DNA of 64,000 nt, from contig NZ_CP033204.1 of NCBI RefSeq assembly GCF_022701295.1, forward strand, positions 3,748,501 through 3,812,500, written 5' to 3'. The notes below the pieces were generated by a model, which did no database searches, had not been told where the DNA came from, and saw only the letters and a program-made list of their open reading frames with translations. The position numbers were made by a program, and so were the translations under genes. The DNA is from Sphingopyxis sp. YF1. GTDB taxonomy: Bacteria; Pseudomonadota; Alphaproteobacteria; Sphingomonadales; Sphingomonadaceae. This document shows, piece by piece, positions 54,999 to 64,000 of this stretch (positions are counted from its first letter, which is position 1; every line of letters begins with the position of its first letter).

Positions 54999-55034
54999 TC
55001 CCCGACAACCGCAGCCCGGGACCGCGGCGGAAGA

Positions 55035-56576
55035 TCACGCCGCGGCTGGGGGTGCGGAATCGGGGTGCTTGCGGAACAGCGCGCGATCTTCCGGGCCGAA
55101 ACCACGCGTCCAGATCAGCCAGGCGTAGATGCCGAGGATCACCGGAACGCCGACGAGCAGTTCGGCCCATTCGGGAAGCTGCGTTGCGCCCCAGCCGAGG
55201 ATCGCCGCCCCCGCGGTCGCCCAGACGAGCGCCCAGCGCAGGCTGTTCACCGGAGCCTCCAGAATGCGCGACAGCAGCCGCGCCTTGACCACCGACGCGA
55301 AACCGAGCGCAAGCATCAGCGCGAGCGCGACCGCGGCGGCATAGGAGATGGGGGGCAGGTCCATCGCCTGTGCGCAAAGGATCAGCGCGACGCTGAGCAG
55401 CGCCTGAAGCGCGAGCGTCGCGAGACTGATCAGCAGGTTGCGGTGGCGCGCGACATAGACGAGCGCCGCCTCGCTGACGACTGCGGTTGCGGCGACGACC
55501 TCGGCGGCGAGCAGGAAGGCGAGCGCGGCGGTGCCGCTGACGAACTCGGGACCGACGAGCCCCATCACCGCTTCGCCCGGAATGCCGAGCGCGAGCGCGA
55601 CCCCGGCCTGCGCGGCGATGATCCAGAAGCCGACCTGGCTGACCTGCGCCGCCACGGCGGCGAGTCGGTTTTCGGCGAGGTTGCGGGTGATCACGGGGCC
55701 GAGAATCGGTTCGAAGCTGGTCTTGAGCTTCTGCGGCAGCGAGGCGACCTGCTGCGCCATATAATAGATGCCGTAGATCGTCGGCGAGGTGAACTGGCCG
55801 AGGATGAAGAGGTCGAGCCGGCGCGTACCCCATTCGATCGCGTCGGCGGCGGCGAGCGGCGCGTTGCGGCGCGCGAGCAGGATCAGCTGCGACGGTTGCG
55901 GACGCCAGACGCCCGGGCCGCCATAGTGGCGGATCATCGGGACGAGCGCGGTGAGGAAGGCGCCGAGCATCGCGGCGGCGTAGGAGAGCATCAGCCCGTC
56001 GGGGGGCGAGACGAACCAGAAGCCCGCGGCGGCGATGCTGATCACCCACGGTTCGACCACCGCGCGCGCGCGCACCGTCGCGCCGATGTCGAAACGATAG
56101 GCGCAGGCCGCGAGCGCGATCTCGGTCCCGGCAATCGCGAAGACGAGGAAGGCCATCGCGCGGTCCGAGGCGCTGATGTCGCCGCTCGGGAACATGAATT
56201 GCGGCAGCAGGAAAAGGATGAGCGAGCCGAGCGCCGAGGCGAGGAAGGCGACGAACATGCCGTCCCACACGGTGATGCGCGGGTCGGCGCCGGGTTTGCT
56301 GAGCTGTTCGGCCAGCCCGCGCTTGAGCCCGAGCGTCGCGAGTTGGGCGACGAGTTCGATGACGAGCACGGCAAAGGCGAAGCGTCCGACGGCTTCGGGT
56401 CCGTACCAGCGGCCGGCGACATAGAGGAAAGGCAGGCGCGCGACGAGGCGCAGGAGGAAGCCGAAGAAATTGGTGCGCCCGCCCTTGGCGAGTGCAGCGG
56501 TATCGGCGTCGCGCGAGGGCGCGTCACCCGATGCAGGGGGCGATGCGAGCGGCACCGCGCTATCCGTCTGGCTCAA
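55035..56576 (-). CDS. Oligosaccharide flippase family (Wzx/MATE-like) membrane protein
   Basis: A 513-residue protein with about twelve to fourteen membrane helices. RTNFFGFLLRLVARLPFLYV opens the first helix, and GRWYGPEAVGRFAFAVLVIE is typical of Wzx/polysaccharide_synt proteins. RRLDLFILGQFTSPTIYGIY and SFEPILGPVITRNLAENRL follow. It should flip lipid-linked oligosaccharide. TTG start with AGGGG upstream; a GTG lies seven codons later. No glycosyltransferase gene adjoins it, although the glycan-type cassette is 8 kb to the left. Confidence 0.88.
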   Translation of the reverse strand: MSQTDSAVPLASPPASGDAPSRDADTAALAKGGRTNFFGFLLRLVARLPFLYVAGRWYGPEAVGRFAFAVLVIELVAQLATLGLKRGLAEQLSKPGADPRITVWDGMFVAFLASALGSLILFLLPQFMFPSGDISASDRAMAFLVFAIAGTEIALAACAYRFDIGATVRARAVVEPWVISIAAAGFWFVSPPDGLMLSYAAAMLGAFLTALVPMIRHYGGPGVWRPQPSQLILLARRNAPLAAADAIEWGTRRLDLFILGQFTSPTIYGIYYMAQQVASLPQKLKTSFEPILGPVITRNLAENRLAAVAAQVSQVGFWIIAAQAGVALALGIPGEAVMGLVGPEFVSGTAALAFLLAAEVVAATAVVSEAALVYVARHRNLLISLATLALQALLSVALILCAQAMDLPPISYAAAVALALMLALGFASVVKARLLSRILEAPVNSLRWALVWATAGAAILGWGATQLPEWAELLVGVPVILGIYAWLIWTRGFGPEDRALFRKHPDSAPPAAA

Positions 56577-56652
56577 GCCTGGCGCCCCTTCTGCTTCTCC
56601 CCGCGGCGCAACCTAGCGCGCCGCGACGGGGCAGGCAATCTTGTGCGTCGTG

Positions 56653-57645
56653 TCACCGGCCCTCGGATCGCAGCGGCCGGCTGAGCAGCGCCTGAATGGC
56701 TTCGGCGGCGCGGATCTCGCCCGCGACGAGCCGCGCGACGGCGTCGGTGATCGGCATGTCGATGGCGTCGGCGTGGGCGGCGGCAGCGACCACCGGGGCA
56801 CTGAACGCACCCTCGGCGACGGTGCGGCGGTCGGCCATCAGCGCCGCGATGTCGTCGCCGCGGCCGAGCCCCTGGCCGAGCGCGAAGTTGCGCGAATTGC
56901 TCGATGTGCAGGTGAGCACGAGGTCACCGAGTCCCGCGAGGCCGGCGAGCGTTTCGGCCGCGGCGCCGCGCGCGAGTCCGAAGCGCGTCATCTCGGCAAA
57001 GCCGCGGCTGATCAGCGCGGCGCGCGCGTTGAGCCCGAGTCCCGCGCCGTCGACGATGCCGCACGCGATCGCGAGGATATTCTTGACCGCACCGCCGATC
57101 TCGGCGCCGATGACGTCGGTCGAGACATAGGGACGGAAATGCGGGCGCGCGATTGCCTGCGCGAGCGCGTCGGCGAGCGCGGCCTCTTCGGCGGCGAGAG
57201 TGATCGCGGTGGGCAGGCCCGCGGCGACCTCGTGCGCGAAGGTCGGGCCCGACAGGATCGCGAGCGGCCGCCCGGGGGCGACGTCGCGCGCGATGTCGAC
57301 CGGGAAGGCGAAGCTGTCCGCCTCCATGCCCTTGCTGCACAGGATCAGCGGCGCCGCGCCGGTGGGCAGCGCGGCGAGCACCGCGCGCATATAGGGCACG
57401 GGGACGACGACCAGCAACGCGTCGCACGCGCCGAGGTCGGCGAGATCGCCGGTCGCGCGCAGCGACGACGACAGCGGCGCGCTAGGCAGGAAGACCGGGT
57501 TGCGATGCTCGGTGTTGACCGCCGCGACGACGTCGGCCTCGCGCGCCCAGAGCGTCACCGGCGCGCCGCCGGCCGCGAGCAGCTGCGCGAGCGCGGTGCC
57601 CCACGCGCCGCCGCCGACGACGCCGAAATTCCGGTATGACGTCAT
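56653..57645 (-). CDS. gpsA: NAD(P)H-dependent glycerol-3-phosphate dehydrogenase
   Basis: Makes sn-glycerol-3-phosphate for phospholipids. The 330 residues have the nucleotide motif [56 protein letters not shown] and [19 protein letters not shown], which contains the catalytic Lys. The ATG overlaps the tsaD stop, so tsaD-gpsA are coupled. Confidence 0.96.
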   Translation of the reverse strand: MTSYRNFGVVGGGAWGTALAQLLAAGGAPVTLWAREADVVAAVNTEHRNPVFLPSAPLSSSLRATGDLADLGACDALLVVVPVPYMRAVLAALPTGAAPLILCSKGMEADSFAFPVDIARDVAPGRPLAILSGPTFAHEVAAGLPTAITLAAEEAALADALAQAIARPHFRPYVSTDVIGAEIGGAVKNILAIACGIVDGAGLGLNARAALISRGFAEMTRFGLARGAAAETLAGLAGLGDLVLTCTSSNSRNFALGQGLGRGDDIAALMADRRTVAEGAFSAPVVAAAAHADAIDMPITDAVARLVAGEIRAAEAIQALLSRPLRSEGR

Positions 57646-58676
57646 GCCTTCACCCCGGCGCCGCGCACGACCTCGGCCTCGGGATCAAGCGGCCAGCGCG
57701 GGCGCGCCGCGACGTCGAGCGGGTCGGTGAGGCCCGCCGCAAGGCGTTCGGCGCCCGCCCAGGCGATCATCGCGCCATTGTCGGTGCACAGCCACAAGGG
57801 CGGCGCGACGAAGGGCTTGTCGTGGCGGGTCGCGAGCGCGGTGAGCGCGGTGCGGATCGCGCCGTTGGCGGCGACCCCGCCCGCGACGACGAAGGCCGTC
57901 GCTTCGGGGCAAGCCGACAGCGCGATGCGGCTGCGGTCGACGAGGCAGTCGACCACCGCCTGCTGGAAGGAGGCCGCGAGGTCGGGAACGCTGTGTTCGC
58001 CGCTGGCGGCGGCGCGCGCGACCGCGCTCTTCAATCCGGCGAAGGAGAAATGCGGTTCGGCGCTGCCGACGAGCGGGCGCGGCAGCGGCACCGCCTTGGG
58101 GTCGCCATCCTTCGCAATGCGCTCGACCGCGGGTCCGCCGGGGTAACCGAGGCCGAGCAGTTTTGCGGTCTTGTCGAACGCCTCGCCCGCGGCGTCGTCG
58201 ATCGTGGTGGCCAGGCGGCGATAGTCGCCGACGCCGCGCACGAGCAAAAGCTGGCAGTGGCCGCCCGAGACGAGCAGCAGCAGATAGGGGAATTGCAGGT
58301 CCGGATCGGCGAGGCGTGGGCTGAGCGCATGGCCTTCGAGATGGTTCACCGCGATCAGCGGCTTTCCCGCGGCGTGCGCGAGCGCCTTGCCGGTGACGAG
58401 TCCGACCATCACCCCGCCGATGAGCCCGGGGCCGGCGGTCGCGGCGATCGCGTCGACGTCGGCGAGCGTCTTGTCCGCCTCGGCGAGCACGCGTTCGACG
58501 ATTGGTGCGAGGCGGTCGACATGCGCGCGCGCCGCGATCTCGGGGACGACGCCGCCATAGGGGGCGTGGTCGGCCTCCTGCCCCGCGACGCGGTGCGCGA
58601 GGATGCGCCGGTCGCTGTCGACGAGCGCTGCCGCGGTTTCGTCGCAGCTCGATTCGAGGCCGAGGATGAGAGGCAT
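57642..58676 (-). CDS. tsaD: tRNA threonylcarbamoyladenosine transferase TsaD
   Basis: Transfers threonylcarbamoyl to A37 of ANN-decoding tRNAs. The 344 residues start [20 protein letters not shown]. Iron ligands His112 and His116 are in [33 protein letters not shown] and [15 protein letters not shown] complete the ASKHA fold. First gene of a leftward pair with gpsA, and divergent from hemC. Confidence 0.96.
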   Translation of the reverse strand: MPLILGLESSCDETAAALVDSDRRILAHRVAGQEADHAPYGGVVPEIAARAHVDRLAPIVERVLAEADKTLADVDAIAATAGPGLIGGVMVGLVTGKALAHAAGKPLIAVNHLEGHALSPRLADPDLQFPYLLLLVSGGHCQLLLVRGVGDYRRLATTIDDAAGEAFDKTAKLLGLGYPGGPAVERIAKDGDPKAVPLPRPLVGSAEPHFSFAGLKSAVARAAASGEHSVPDLAASFQQAVVDCLVDRSRIALSACPEATAFVVAGGVAANGAIRTALTALATRHDKPFVAPPLWLCTDNGAMIAWAGAERLAAGLTDPLDVAARPRWPLDPEAEVVRGAGVKA

Positions 58677-58800
58677 GGTCTTGCGCGTCCCTTTACGCGG
58701 ACGGGGCGCGGCAGGGCAAGGCCCGGCTGGACGGGTCGGTGCGGTGGGCGGGACGATCGCGCATCTTCCCTTTCGCGCCGCGACGCCCTAGCAGCGGCGC

Positions 58801-59754
58801 ATGGCTTCGATCCCGCTTCCCACTCCCGCCCGGCCGCTGCGCATCGGCACGCGCGCCTCGCCGCTGGCGATGGCGCAGGCCCATATGGCGGCCGCCGCGC
58901 TGATCGCCGCGCACGATCTCGACCCGGCGGCGCTCGCCATCGTGCCGATGACCGCGACCGGCGACCGCATCCAGGACCGCGCACTTGCCGAGGTCGGGGG
59001 CAAGGCGCTGTGGACGCGTGAGCTCGATGCGGCGCTCGACGCAGGGACAATCGATATCGCGGTGCACAGCCTGAAGGATGTCGAGACGATCCGCGACGCG
59101 CGCTTCGCGCTGGGGGCAATGCTGCCGCGCGCCGACCCGCGCGACCGGCTGGTCGTGCGCGAAGGGACGGTCGCGGCGACGGTCGCCGACCTGCCGCAGG
59201 GCGCACGGCTGGGAACGAGCAGCCCGCGGCGGGCAGCGCAGATCCGGCGGCTGCGCCCCGATGTCGACGCGGTGCTGCTGCGCGGCAATGTCGCGACGCG
59301 GCTCGCCAAGCTGGCGGCGGGCGATGCCGATGCGACTTTGCTCGCGGCGGCGGGGCTCGAACGGCTCGGCATGCACGACGTCGGGACGGTGCAGGATATC
59401 GCGACGCTGCTCCCCGCGGCGTCGCAGGGCGCGATCGGGATCGAGTGCCGCAGCGACGATGCCGCGACGCGCGGGCTGATCGTCGTGGTCGACCATGAAC
59501 CGACGCATCGTGCGGTCGCCGCCGAGCGCGCCTTTCTGGCTGCGCTGGGGGGCGATTGCCGCTCGCCGGTGGCGGCGCACGCGCGTTTCGAGGCCGACGG
59601 CACGCTGCGGCTCGACGCCGAAATCTATTCCGAGGATGGCGCCGACCATGCGATCGGCCACACGCTGGTGGGCGCCGATGGCGCGGTCGCGGCGCTTGCC
59701 GCGCGATTGCTCGCCGAAGCGCCCGAAACGGTGCGGCGCCTGTTCGCGCCATGA
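58801..59754 (+). CDS. hemC: Hydroxymethylbilane synthase
   Basis: Polymerises four porphobilinogens into hydroxymethylbilane. The 317 residues have LRIGTRASPLAMAQAHMA, ALWTRELDAALDAGTIDIAV, HSLKDVET, RLGTSSPRRAAQIRRLRPDV and LLRGNVATRL. The dipyrromethane-binding Cys253 is in LGGDCRSPVAAHARFE. Overlaps hemD by four bases (ATGA). Confidence 0.97.
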   Translation: MASIPLPTPARPLRIGTRASPLAMAQAHMAAAALIAAHDLDPAALAIVPMTATGDRIQDRALAEVGGKALWTRELDAALDAGTIDIAVHSLKDVETIRDARFALGAMLPRADPRDRLVVREGTVAATVADLPQGARLGTSSPRRAAQIRRLRPDVDAVLLRGNVATRLAKLAAGDADATLLAAAGLERLGMHDVGTVQDIATLLPAASQGAIGIECRSDDAATRGLIVVVDHEPTHRAVAAERAFLAALGGDCRSPVAAHARFEADGTLRLDAEIYSEDGADHAIGHTLVGADGAVAALAARLLAEAPETVRRLFAP

Positions 59755-60440
59755 GCGCGCGCCTGCCGGTTCTCGTCACGCGGCCCGAGCCGGGCAATGC
59801 CGCGACGGTGGCTCGCGCGGCGGCGCTGGGGCTCGACGCGCGCGCGCTGCCGCTGTTCGCGGCGCACGCGCTGCCCTGGACCGCCCCCGATCCGGGCGAT
59901 TTCGACATATTGCTCCTGACCAGCGCGCAGGCGGTACGGCTGGCCGGACCGGAGCTGGCGAAGCTCGCCGCGCTGCCCGTGCACGCAGTGGGGAGCGCGA
60001 CCGGTGCGGCGGCGGCGGCGGCCGGGCTGCGCGTCGAATGCACCGGCGCGACCGACGCGCAGGATCTGATCGACGCCATGACGTCGTACGACAGGCCCCG
60101 TATCCTGTGGCTGTCGGGACGCGAGCGCTCGGTCTTCGACCCGCGGGGCGCGACGCTGACGCCGCTTCCCTGCTATGGTGTCGATCCGCTCGAAGCGCCC
60201 GCGGCGTGGGATGCGCTGACCGCGGCGCCGGCGGTGGTGCTGGCGCATTCGACGCGCGGCGCGGCACGGATCGGGGCGCTGGCCGGCGCGCGGCGCGCGC
60301 ATCTGTCGCTGATCGCGATCAGCGCGAAGGCGGCAGCAGCGGCGGGCGATGGCTGGGCCGGGGTTACCGTTACGCCCACCCCCGACGATGCGGCAATGGT
60401 GACAGCGGCGCATCATTTGTGCCAAAAGGCGCAAAAATAG
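59751..60440 (+). CDS. hemD: Uroporphyrinogen-III synthase
   Basis: Closes hydroxymethylbilane to uroporphyrinogen III. The 229 residues show the two-domain pattern: LPVLVTRPEPGNAATVARAA, DFDILLLTSAQAVRLAG, LPVHAVGSATGAAAAAAGLR, RILWLSGRER and VVLAHSTRGAARIGALAG. hemD sequences are divergent, so context after hemC is important support. Coupled to hemC by ATGA. Confidence 0.92.
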   Translation: MSARLPVLVTRPEPGNAATVARAAALGLDARALPLFAAHALPWTAPDPGDFDILLLTSAQAVRLAGPELAKLAALPVHAVGSATGAAAAAAGLRVECTGATDAQDLIDAMTSYDRPRILWLSGRERSVFDPRGATLTPLPCYGVDPLEAPAAWDALTAAPAVVLAHSTRGAARIGALAGARRAHLSLIAISAKAAAAAGDGWAGVTVTPTPDDAAMVTAAHHLCQKAQK

Positions 60441-60459
60441 GGTCGTTCGAAAGAGGTTT

Positions 60460-61377
60460 ATGGCAATCGAAAGCAGCGAGAACCCCGTCCTGACGGGCGA
60501 GGAAAGGTCGAGCAAAGGGCCATCTTTCCGTAGCTTGGCGATTGCCGGGCTGATCTTGCTGGTGATCGGAATCGTCGGGGGCGGCTGGGCGATGAACCGG
60601 TGGCTGGAAACCGGCGGCAACGTCACCCAGACCCGCGTGATCGATACCGTGACCCCCGGCGGCACGCTCGCGGTGGCCGGGTCGGGCGAAGCGCCGGCGC
60701 CGGTGAGCACGACCCCGCCGCCGCTCGCGGTGATCGCGCCCGAAGGTGCCGATGCGCTCGCCGCACGGGTTGCCGAGCTCGAACAGCGCCTGTCGCGGAT
60801 CACGCTCGAAGCGGCGTCGGCGTCGGGCAATGCCTCGCGCGCCGAAGGACTGCTCGTCGCTTTTGCGGTGCGCCGCGCGCTCGATCGCGGCCTGTCGCTC
60901 GGCTATCTCGAGGCGCAGCTGCGGCTGCGCTTCGGCGACGACCAGCCCAATGCGGTCAAGACGATCATCGACACCTCGCGCGAGCCGGTGACGCTCGAAC
61001 AATTGCGCGCCGAACTCGACGCGGCCGCCCCCGAACTGGTGGGACGACAGGGCGACGGTGGCAGCCTGTGGACCGGGCTGCGCCGCGAACTGGGCGAATT
61101 GTTCGTGGTGCGCGCCGCGGGCACGCAGTCGCCGCGTGCGACCGAACGCCTCGACCGCGCGCGGCGGTACCTCGCCGCGGGCATGGCCGACAAGGCGATC
61201 GAGGAGGTACAGGCGATGCCCGGTGCGGCCGCGGCGAACGACTGGCTGATCGATGCGCGCCGCTACAACGAGGCACGCCGGGCGCTTGACCTGATCGAGA
61301 CCGCAGCGATATTGGAGCCGCGTGACAGCGCCGCTGCCGCGATGGCCGGAAAAGCCCCGGCCGCGACCACCCCCTAG
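60460..61377 (+). CDS. MIC60/mitofilin-like inner membrane protein
   Basis: A 305-residue protein with a cytoplasmic N-terminus, one membrane helix ([20 protein letters not shown], about 27-46), a Pro/Thr linker, a predicted coiled coil ([20 protein letters not shown], about 98-118) and a helical C-terminal domain. The C-terminal [18 protein letters not shown] resembles the mitofilin signature region. In alphaproteobacteria a MIC60 homologue lies beside hemD, and this gene is 19 bases after it. It would shape the inner membrane. Confidence 0.75.
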   Translation: MAIESSENPVLTGEERSSKGPSFRSLAIAGLILLVIGIVGGGWAMNRWLETGGNVTQTRVIDTVTPGGTLAVAGSGEAPAPVSTTPPPLAVIAPEGADALAARVAELEQRLSRITLEAASASGNASRAEGLLVAFAVRRALDRGLSLGYLEAQLRLRFGDDQPNAVKTIIDTSREPVTLEQLRAELDAAAPELVGRQGDGGSLWTGLRRELGELFVVRAAGTQSPRATERLDRARRYLAAGMADKAIEEVQAMPGAAAANDWLIDARRYNEARRALDLIETAAILEPRDSAAAAMAGKAPAATTP

Positions 61378-61424
61378 CGCGCGTTCCGGTCCGGGGCGCT
61401 CGCGTCAAGAGAAAGCCCCGTTCC

Positions 61425-62627
61425 ATGGCCCTCGCCGATCCGCAGCGCGTCGTCGCGCTCGACCCGCTCGACCCCCTGATGCTCGACGCCCAGCTCAGCG
61501 AGGAGGAGCGGATGATCCAGGGCGCCGCGCGCGCCTATGCGGAAGGCGAATTGCTGCCGCGCGTGACCTCGGCCTTCCTCGAAGAGCGGTTCGACCGCGA
61601 GATCATGTCGGAGATGGGGGCGCTCGGGCTGCTCGGTGCGACGATCGACCCCGAATATGGCGGCGCGGGCCTGAGCTATGTCAGCTACGGGCTGATCGCG
61701 CGCGAGGTCGAACGGATCGATTCGGGGTACCGGTCGGCCTGTTCGGTGCAGAGCAGCCTCGTGATCCACCCGATCAACGCCTATGGCAGCGAGGAACAGA
61801 AGCGCAAATATCTGCCCGGGCTGACGTCGGGCGAACTCGTCGGCTGTTTCGGGCTGACCGAACCCGACGCGGGCAGCGACCCCGGCGGCATGCGCACCCG
61901 CGCCGAAAAGATCGCGGGCGGCTACCGCCTCAAGGGCGCGAAGATGTGGATCACCAATTCGCCGATCGCCGACGTCTTCGTCGTGTGGGCGAAGTCGGAA
62001 GCGCATGACGGCGCGATCCGCGGCTTCATCCTCGAAAAGGGCATGAAGGGTCTGTCGGCGCCGAAGATCGAGGGCAAGGTGTCCTTGCGCGCCTCGATCA
62101 CCGGCGAGATCGTGATGGACGGGGTCGAGGTCGGCGAGGATGCGCTGTTGCCGCACGTCTCGGGGCTCAAGGGGCCCTTCGGCTGCCTCAACCGTGCGCG
62201 CTACGGCATCGGCTGGGGCGCGATGGGCGCGGCCGAATTCTGCTACGAGGCGGCGCGCAATTACACGCTCGAGCGCAAGCAGTTCGGACGTCCGCTCGCG
62301 GCGAACCAGATCGTGCAATTGAAGCTCGCCAACATGCTCACCGAAATCGCGCTGGGGCTGCAGACCGCGCTGCGCGTCGGCCGGCTGATCGACGAGGGCC
62401 ATGTCGCGCCCGACATGATCAGCCTGCTCAAGCGCAACAATTGCGGCAAGGCGCTCGACATCGCGCGGGTGGCGCGCGACATGCACGGCGGCAACGGCAT
62501 TTCGGCCGACTATCATGTCATCCGCCACGCGGTGAACCTCGAGACGGTGAACACCTATGAGGGCACGCACGACGTCCATGCGCTGATCCTCGGCCGTGCG
62601 ATCACCGGCATTTCGGCCTTTGCCTGA
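61425..62627 (+). CDS. Glutaryl-CoA dehydrogenase-like acyl-CoA dehydrogenase
   Basis: A 400-residue flavoprotein. [20 protein letters not shown] and [18 protein letters not shown] are FAD/substrate loops, and [20 protein letters not shown] is family-typical. Catalytic Glu is in [20 protein letters not shown]. The start ([20 protein letters not shown]) and [18 protein letters not shown] match glutaryl-CoA dehydrogenases of lysine/tryptophan degradation. A CaiB-type CoA transferase overlaps its end, a pairing known for glutarate activation. Confidence 0.9.
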   Translation: MALADPQRVVALDPLDPLMLDAQLSEEERMIQGAARAYAEGELLPRVTSAFLEERFDREIMSEMGALGLLGATIDPEYGGAGLSYVSYGLIAREVERIDSGYRSACSVQSSLVIHPINAYGSEEQKRKYLPGLTSGELVGCFGLTEPDAGSDPGGMRTRAEKIAGGYRLKGAKMWITNSPIADVFVVWAKSEAHDGAIRGFILEKGMKGLSAPKIEGKVSLRASITGEIVMDGVEVGEDALLPHVSGLKGPFGCLNRARYGIGWGAMGAAEFCYEAARNYTLERKQFGRPLAANQIVQLKLANMLTEIALGLQTALRVGRLIDEGHVAPDMISLLKRNNCGKALDIARVARDMHGGNGISADYHVIRHAVNLETVNTYEGTHDVHALILGRAITGISAFA

Positions 62628-63747
62628 CCCGAAGCCGCTGGCGGGCATCCGCGTCGTCGAACTGGCGCGGGTGCTTGCGGGTCCCTGGTGCGGACAATTG
62701 CTCGCCGATCTTGGCGCCGAGGTTGTCAAGGTCGAGCGTCCGGGCGCCGGCGACGACACGCGACTGTGGGGGCCGCCCTTCATCGAGGGCGCCGACGGCG
62801 AAAATCTGGGCGCGGCCTATTATCACAGCACCAACCGCGGCAAGTCGGGGGTGGCGATCGACATTGCGACCGCCGCGGGACAGGCCGAGGTGCGCGCGCT
62901 GATCGCCGGGGCCGATGTGGTGATCGAGAATTACAAGCTTGGCGGGCTCGCCAAATACGGGCTCGACCCCGCGACGTTGCGTGCCGATTTCCCGACGCTG
63001 ATCGTCTGCTCGATCACGGGGTTCGGGCAGACCGGCCCCTATGCGCACCGCGCGGGCTATGATTTCATCATCCAGGCGATGGGCGGCGCGATGTCGCTGA
63101 CCGGCGAGCCCGACGGTGCGCCGCAAAAGGCGGGCGTCGCCTACGCCGATATCTTCACGGGGATGTATTCGGCGGTCGCGATCCTCGCCGCGTTGCGACG
63201 CCGTGACGTCACCGGCGCCGGCGCGCATATCGACATGGCGCTGCTCGATTGCCAGGTCGGGGTGCTCGCCAACCAGGCCGCCAATTATCTGGCGAGCGGG
63301 GTGTCGCCGAAGCGCATGGGCAATGGCCATGCCAATGTCGTCCCCTATCAGGCCTTTGCGACCGCCGACGGCCAGCTGGTGATCGCGGTCGGCAACGACG
63401 GGCAGTTCAGGAAGCTGTGCGCGGTGCTCGGCGAGGCCGGCTGGGCCGACGAAGCCCGCTTTGCGACCAATGCGGCGCGGCTCGCGAACCGCACCGAGCT
63501 GATCCCGCTGCTCGCGGCGAAGATCGCGGGCTGGGACGCGCAGACCTTGTCGCTCGCGCTCGAGGCCGAGGATGTTCCCGCGGGGCCGATCAACGACCTC
63601 GCCGGGGTATTCGCCGACCCGCAGGTGATCGCGCGCGGCCTGCGCTTCCGCCCCGAGGGCGCGTTCGTCGATGGCGTGGCGAGCCCGATCGTGATCGATG
63701 GCGAACGCATGGTCGCGCGGGGCGGTGCGCCGGTGCTGGGCGGGTGA
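62620..63747 (+). CDS. CaiB/BaiF family CoA transferase
   Basis: About 375 residues of a class III CoA transferase. [47 protein letters not shown], and the catalytic Asp in [19 protein letters not shown] are typical. Located directly after glutaryl-CoA dehydrogenase, it may transfer CoA to glutarate from a dicarboxylyl-CoA, as SugCT does. Start is uncertain: TTG at 62620 overlaps the previous stop region; GTG at 62596 is also in frame. Confidence 0.87.
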   Translation: MPDPKPLAGIRVVELARVLAGPWCGQLLADLGAEVVKVERPGAGDDTRLWGPPFIEGADGENLGAAYYHSTNRGKSGVAIDIATAAGQAEVRALIAGADVVIENYKLGGLAKYGLDPATLRADFPTLIVCSITGFGQTGPYAHRAGYDFIIQAMGGAMSLTGEPDGAPQKAGVAYADIFTGMYSAVAILAALRRRDVTGAGAHIDMALLDCQVGVLANQAANYLASGVSPKRMGNGHANVVPYQAFATADGQLVIAVGNDGQFRKLCAVLGEAGWADEARFATNAARLANRTELIPLLAAKIAGWDAQTLSLALEAEDVPAGPINDLAGVFADPQVIARGLRFRPEGAFVDGVASPIVIDGERMVARGGAPVLGG

Positions 63748-63755
63748 AGAGCCGG

Positions 63756-64000
63756 TCAGCCGGACTGTGCTTCGCGAAACGCCTTCAATATTCTCGCCTG
63801 TTCGCCCTGCGGCGCGATGTGGATGAGTATAAGCTGTTCAAGCACGATGTCGGGATGTGAGGCGGCGTAGCCGGCGAACCAGAGAACCTCGGAAAGTGGT
63901 TCCTTGTCGTGCCAAGTGGTCATGACGAAAGGGGCGTCGGGACTGTTACCGTAGTCGAACTGTTCGAGACTGGCCCAATCCACGCTGTCGTCCCAGAGGG
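63756..64000 (-). CDS. Hypothetical protein, N-terminus beyond the window
   Basis: At least 81 codons are open to the right edge, ending at TGA 63756. The visible part includes SLEQFDYGNSPDAPFVMTTW, HDKEPLSEVLWFAGYAASHP and EQLILIHIAPQGEQARILKA. It is acidic, with no membrane segment. I do not recognise it with confidence. An internal GTG at 63983 could be a start, but the frame continues upstream (LWDDS), so a longer protein is likely. Confidence 0.6.
   Translation of the reverse strand, partial: LWDDSVDWASLEQFDYGNSPDAPFVMTTWHDKEPLSEVLWFAGYAASHPDIVLEQLILIHIAPQGEQARILKAFREAQSG

Overview
The window is high-GC, gene-dense alphaproteobacterial chromosome, most likely from a sphingomonad of the Sphingopyxis/Sphingomonas group. 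That placement rests on gene content and order: hemE beside a DnaA-box cluster, mnmE-mnmG-rsmG-parA-parB, a DUF4402/chaperone/usher set and a CYP153-like P450. It was read by eye, not from a database search. I see no rRNA, tRNA, CRISPR array, prophage or transposase gene.

The strongest organising feature is a probable chromosome replication origin at about 20.3-20.64 kb, between the start codons of ppsR (leftward) and hemE (rightward). It holds four DnaA-type boxes, two of them perfect TTATCCACA, plus an AT-rich stretch just before hemE. Gene direction follows it. To the left, ppsR-maf-aroE-coaE-dnaQ, hpf, ptsN and the str operon (rpsL-rpsG-fusA-tuf) mostly read leftward. To the right, hemE-hemJ-rho-terC and mnmE-mnmG-rsmG-parA-parB mostly read rightward. 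Three 14-16 bp palindromes around TTCCACGTGGAA, the alphaproteobacterial parS form, lie at 29.5, 30.7 and 33.2 kb beside parAB. The region is therefore a combined origin and segregation centre.

Left part (0-20 kb): str operon; a hypoxanthine/uracil-type DNA glycosylase; a secreted amidohydrolase; a HAD nucleotidase overlapping dapD; a TonB-dependent receptor; gpmA; a small heat-shock protein with a candidate heat-shock promoter and hairpin-masked ribosome binding site; an overlapping DUF4136 lipoprotein/M14 carboxypeptidase/GNAT operon; a SleB-like hydrolase; and the stress and nitrogen regulators hpf and ptsN. Middle part (20-35 kb): haem genes, rho, TerC, an FMN-glutamate synthase/SnoaL/dienelactone hydrolase group, the tRNA-modification pair mnmE-mnmG (mnmE probably starting at CTG) and parAB.

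Right part (35-64 kb): a surface-structure region with a DUF4402 pilin-like protein, a PapD-like chaperone, a large usher-like protein and an overlapping PAS-PAS-GGDEF diguanylate cyclase. A membrane glycosylation-type cassette follows, in which two paralogous GT-C-like proteins bracket a FAD oxidoreductase and a GtrA protein. After that come msrB, a CYP153-like P450, an ABC exporter pair, queG, an EI24 protein, a PfkB kinase, a flippase, gpsA-tsaD, hemC-hemD with a MIC60-like protein, glutaryl-CoA dehydrogenase and a CaiB-type CoA transferase. Several families of palindromic repeats sit in the intergenic gaps, including two ~130 bp copies of one element in opposite orientation at 4950 and 29665.
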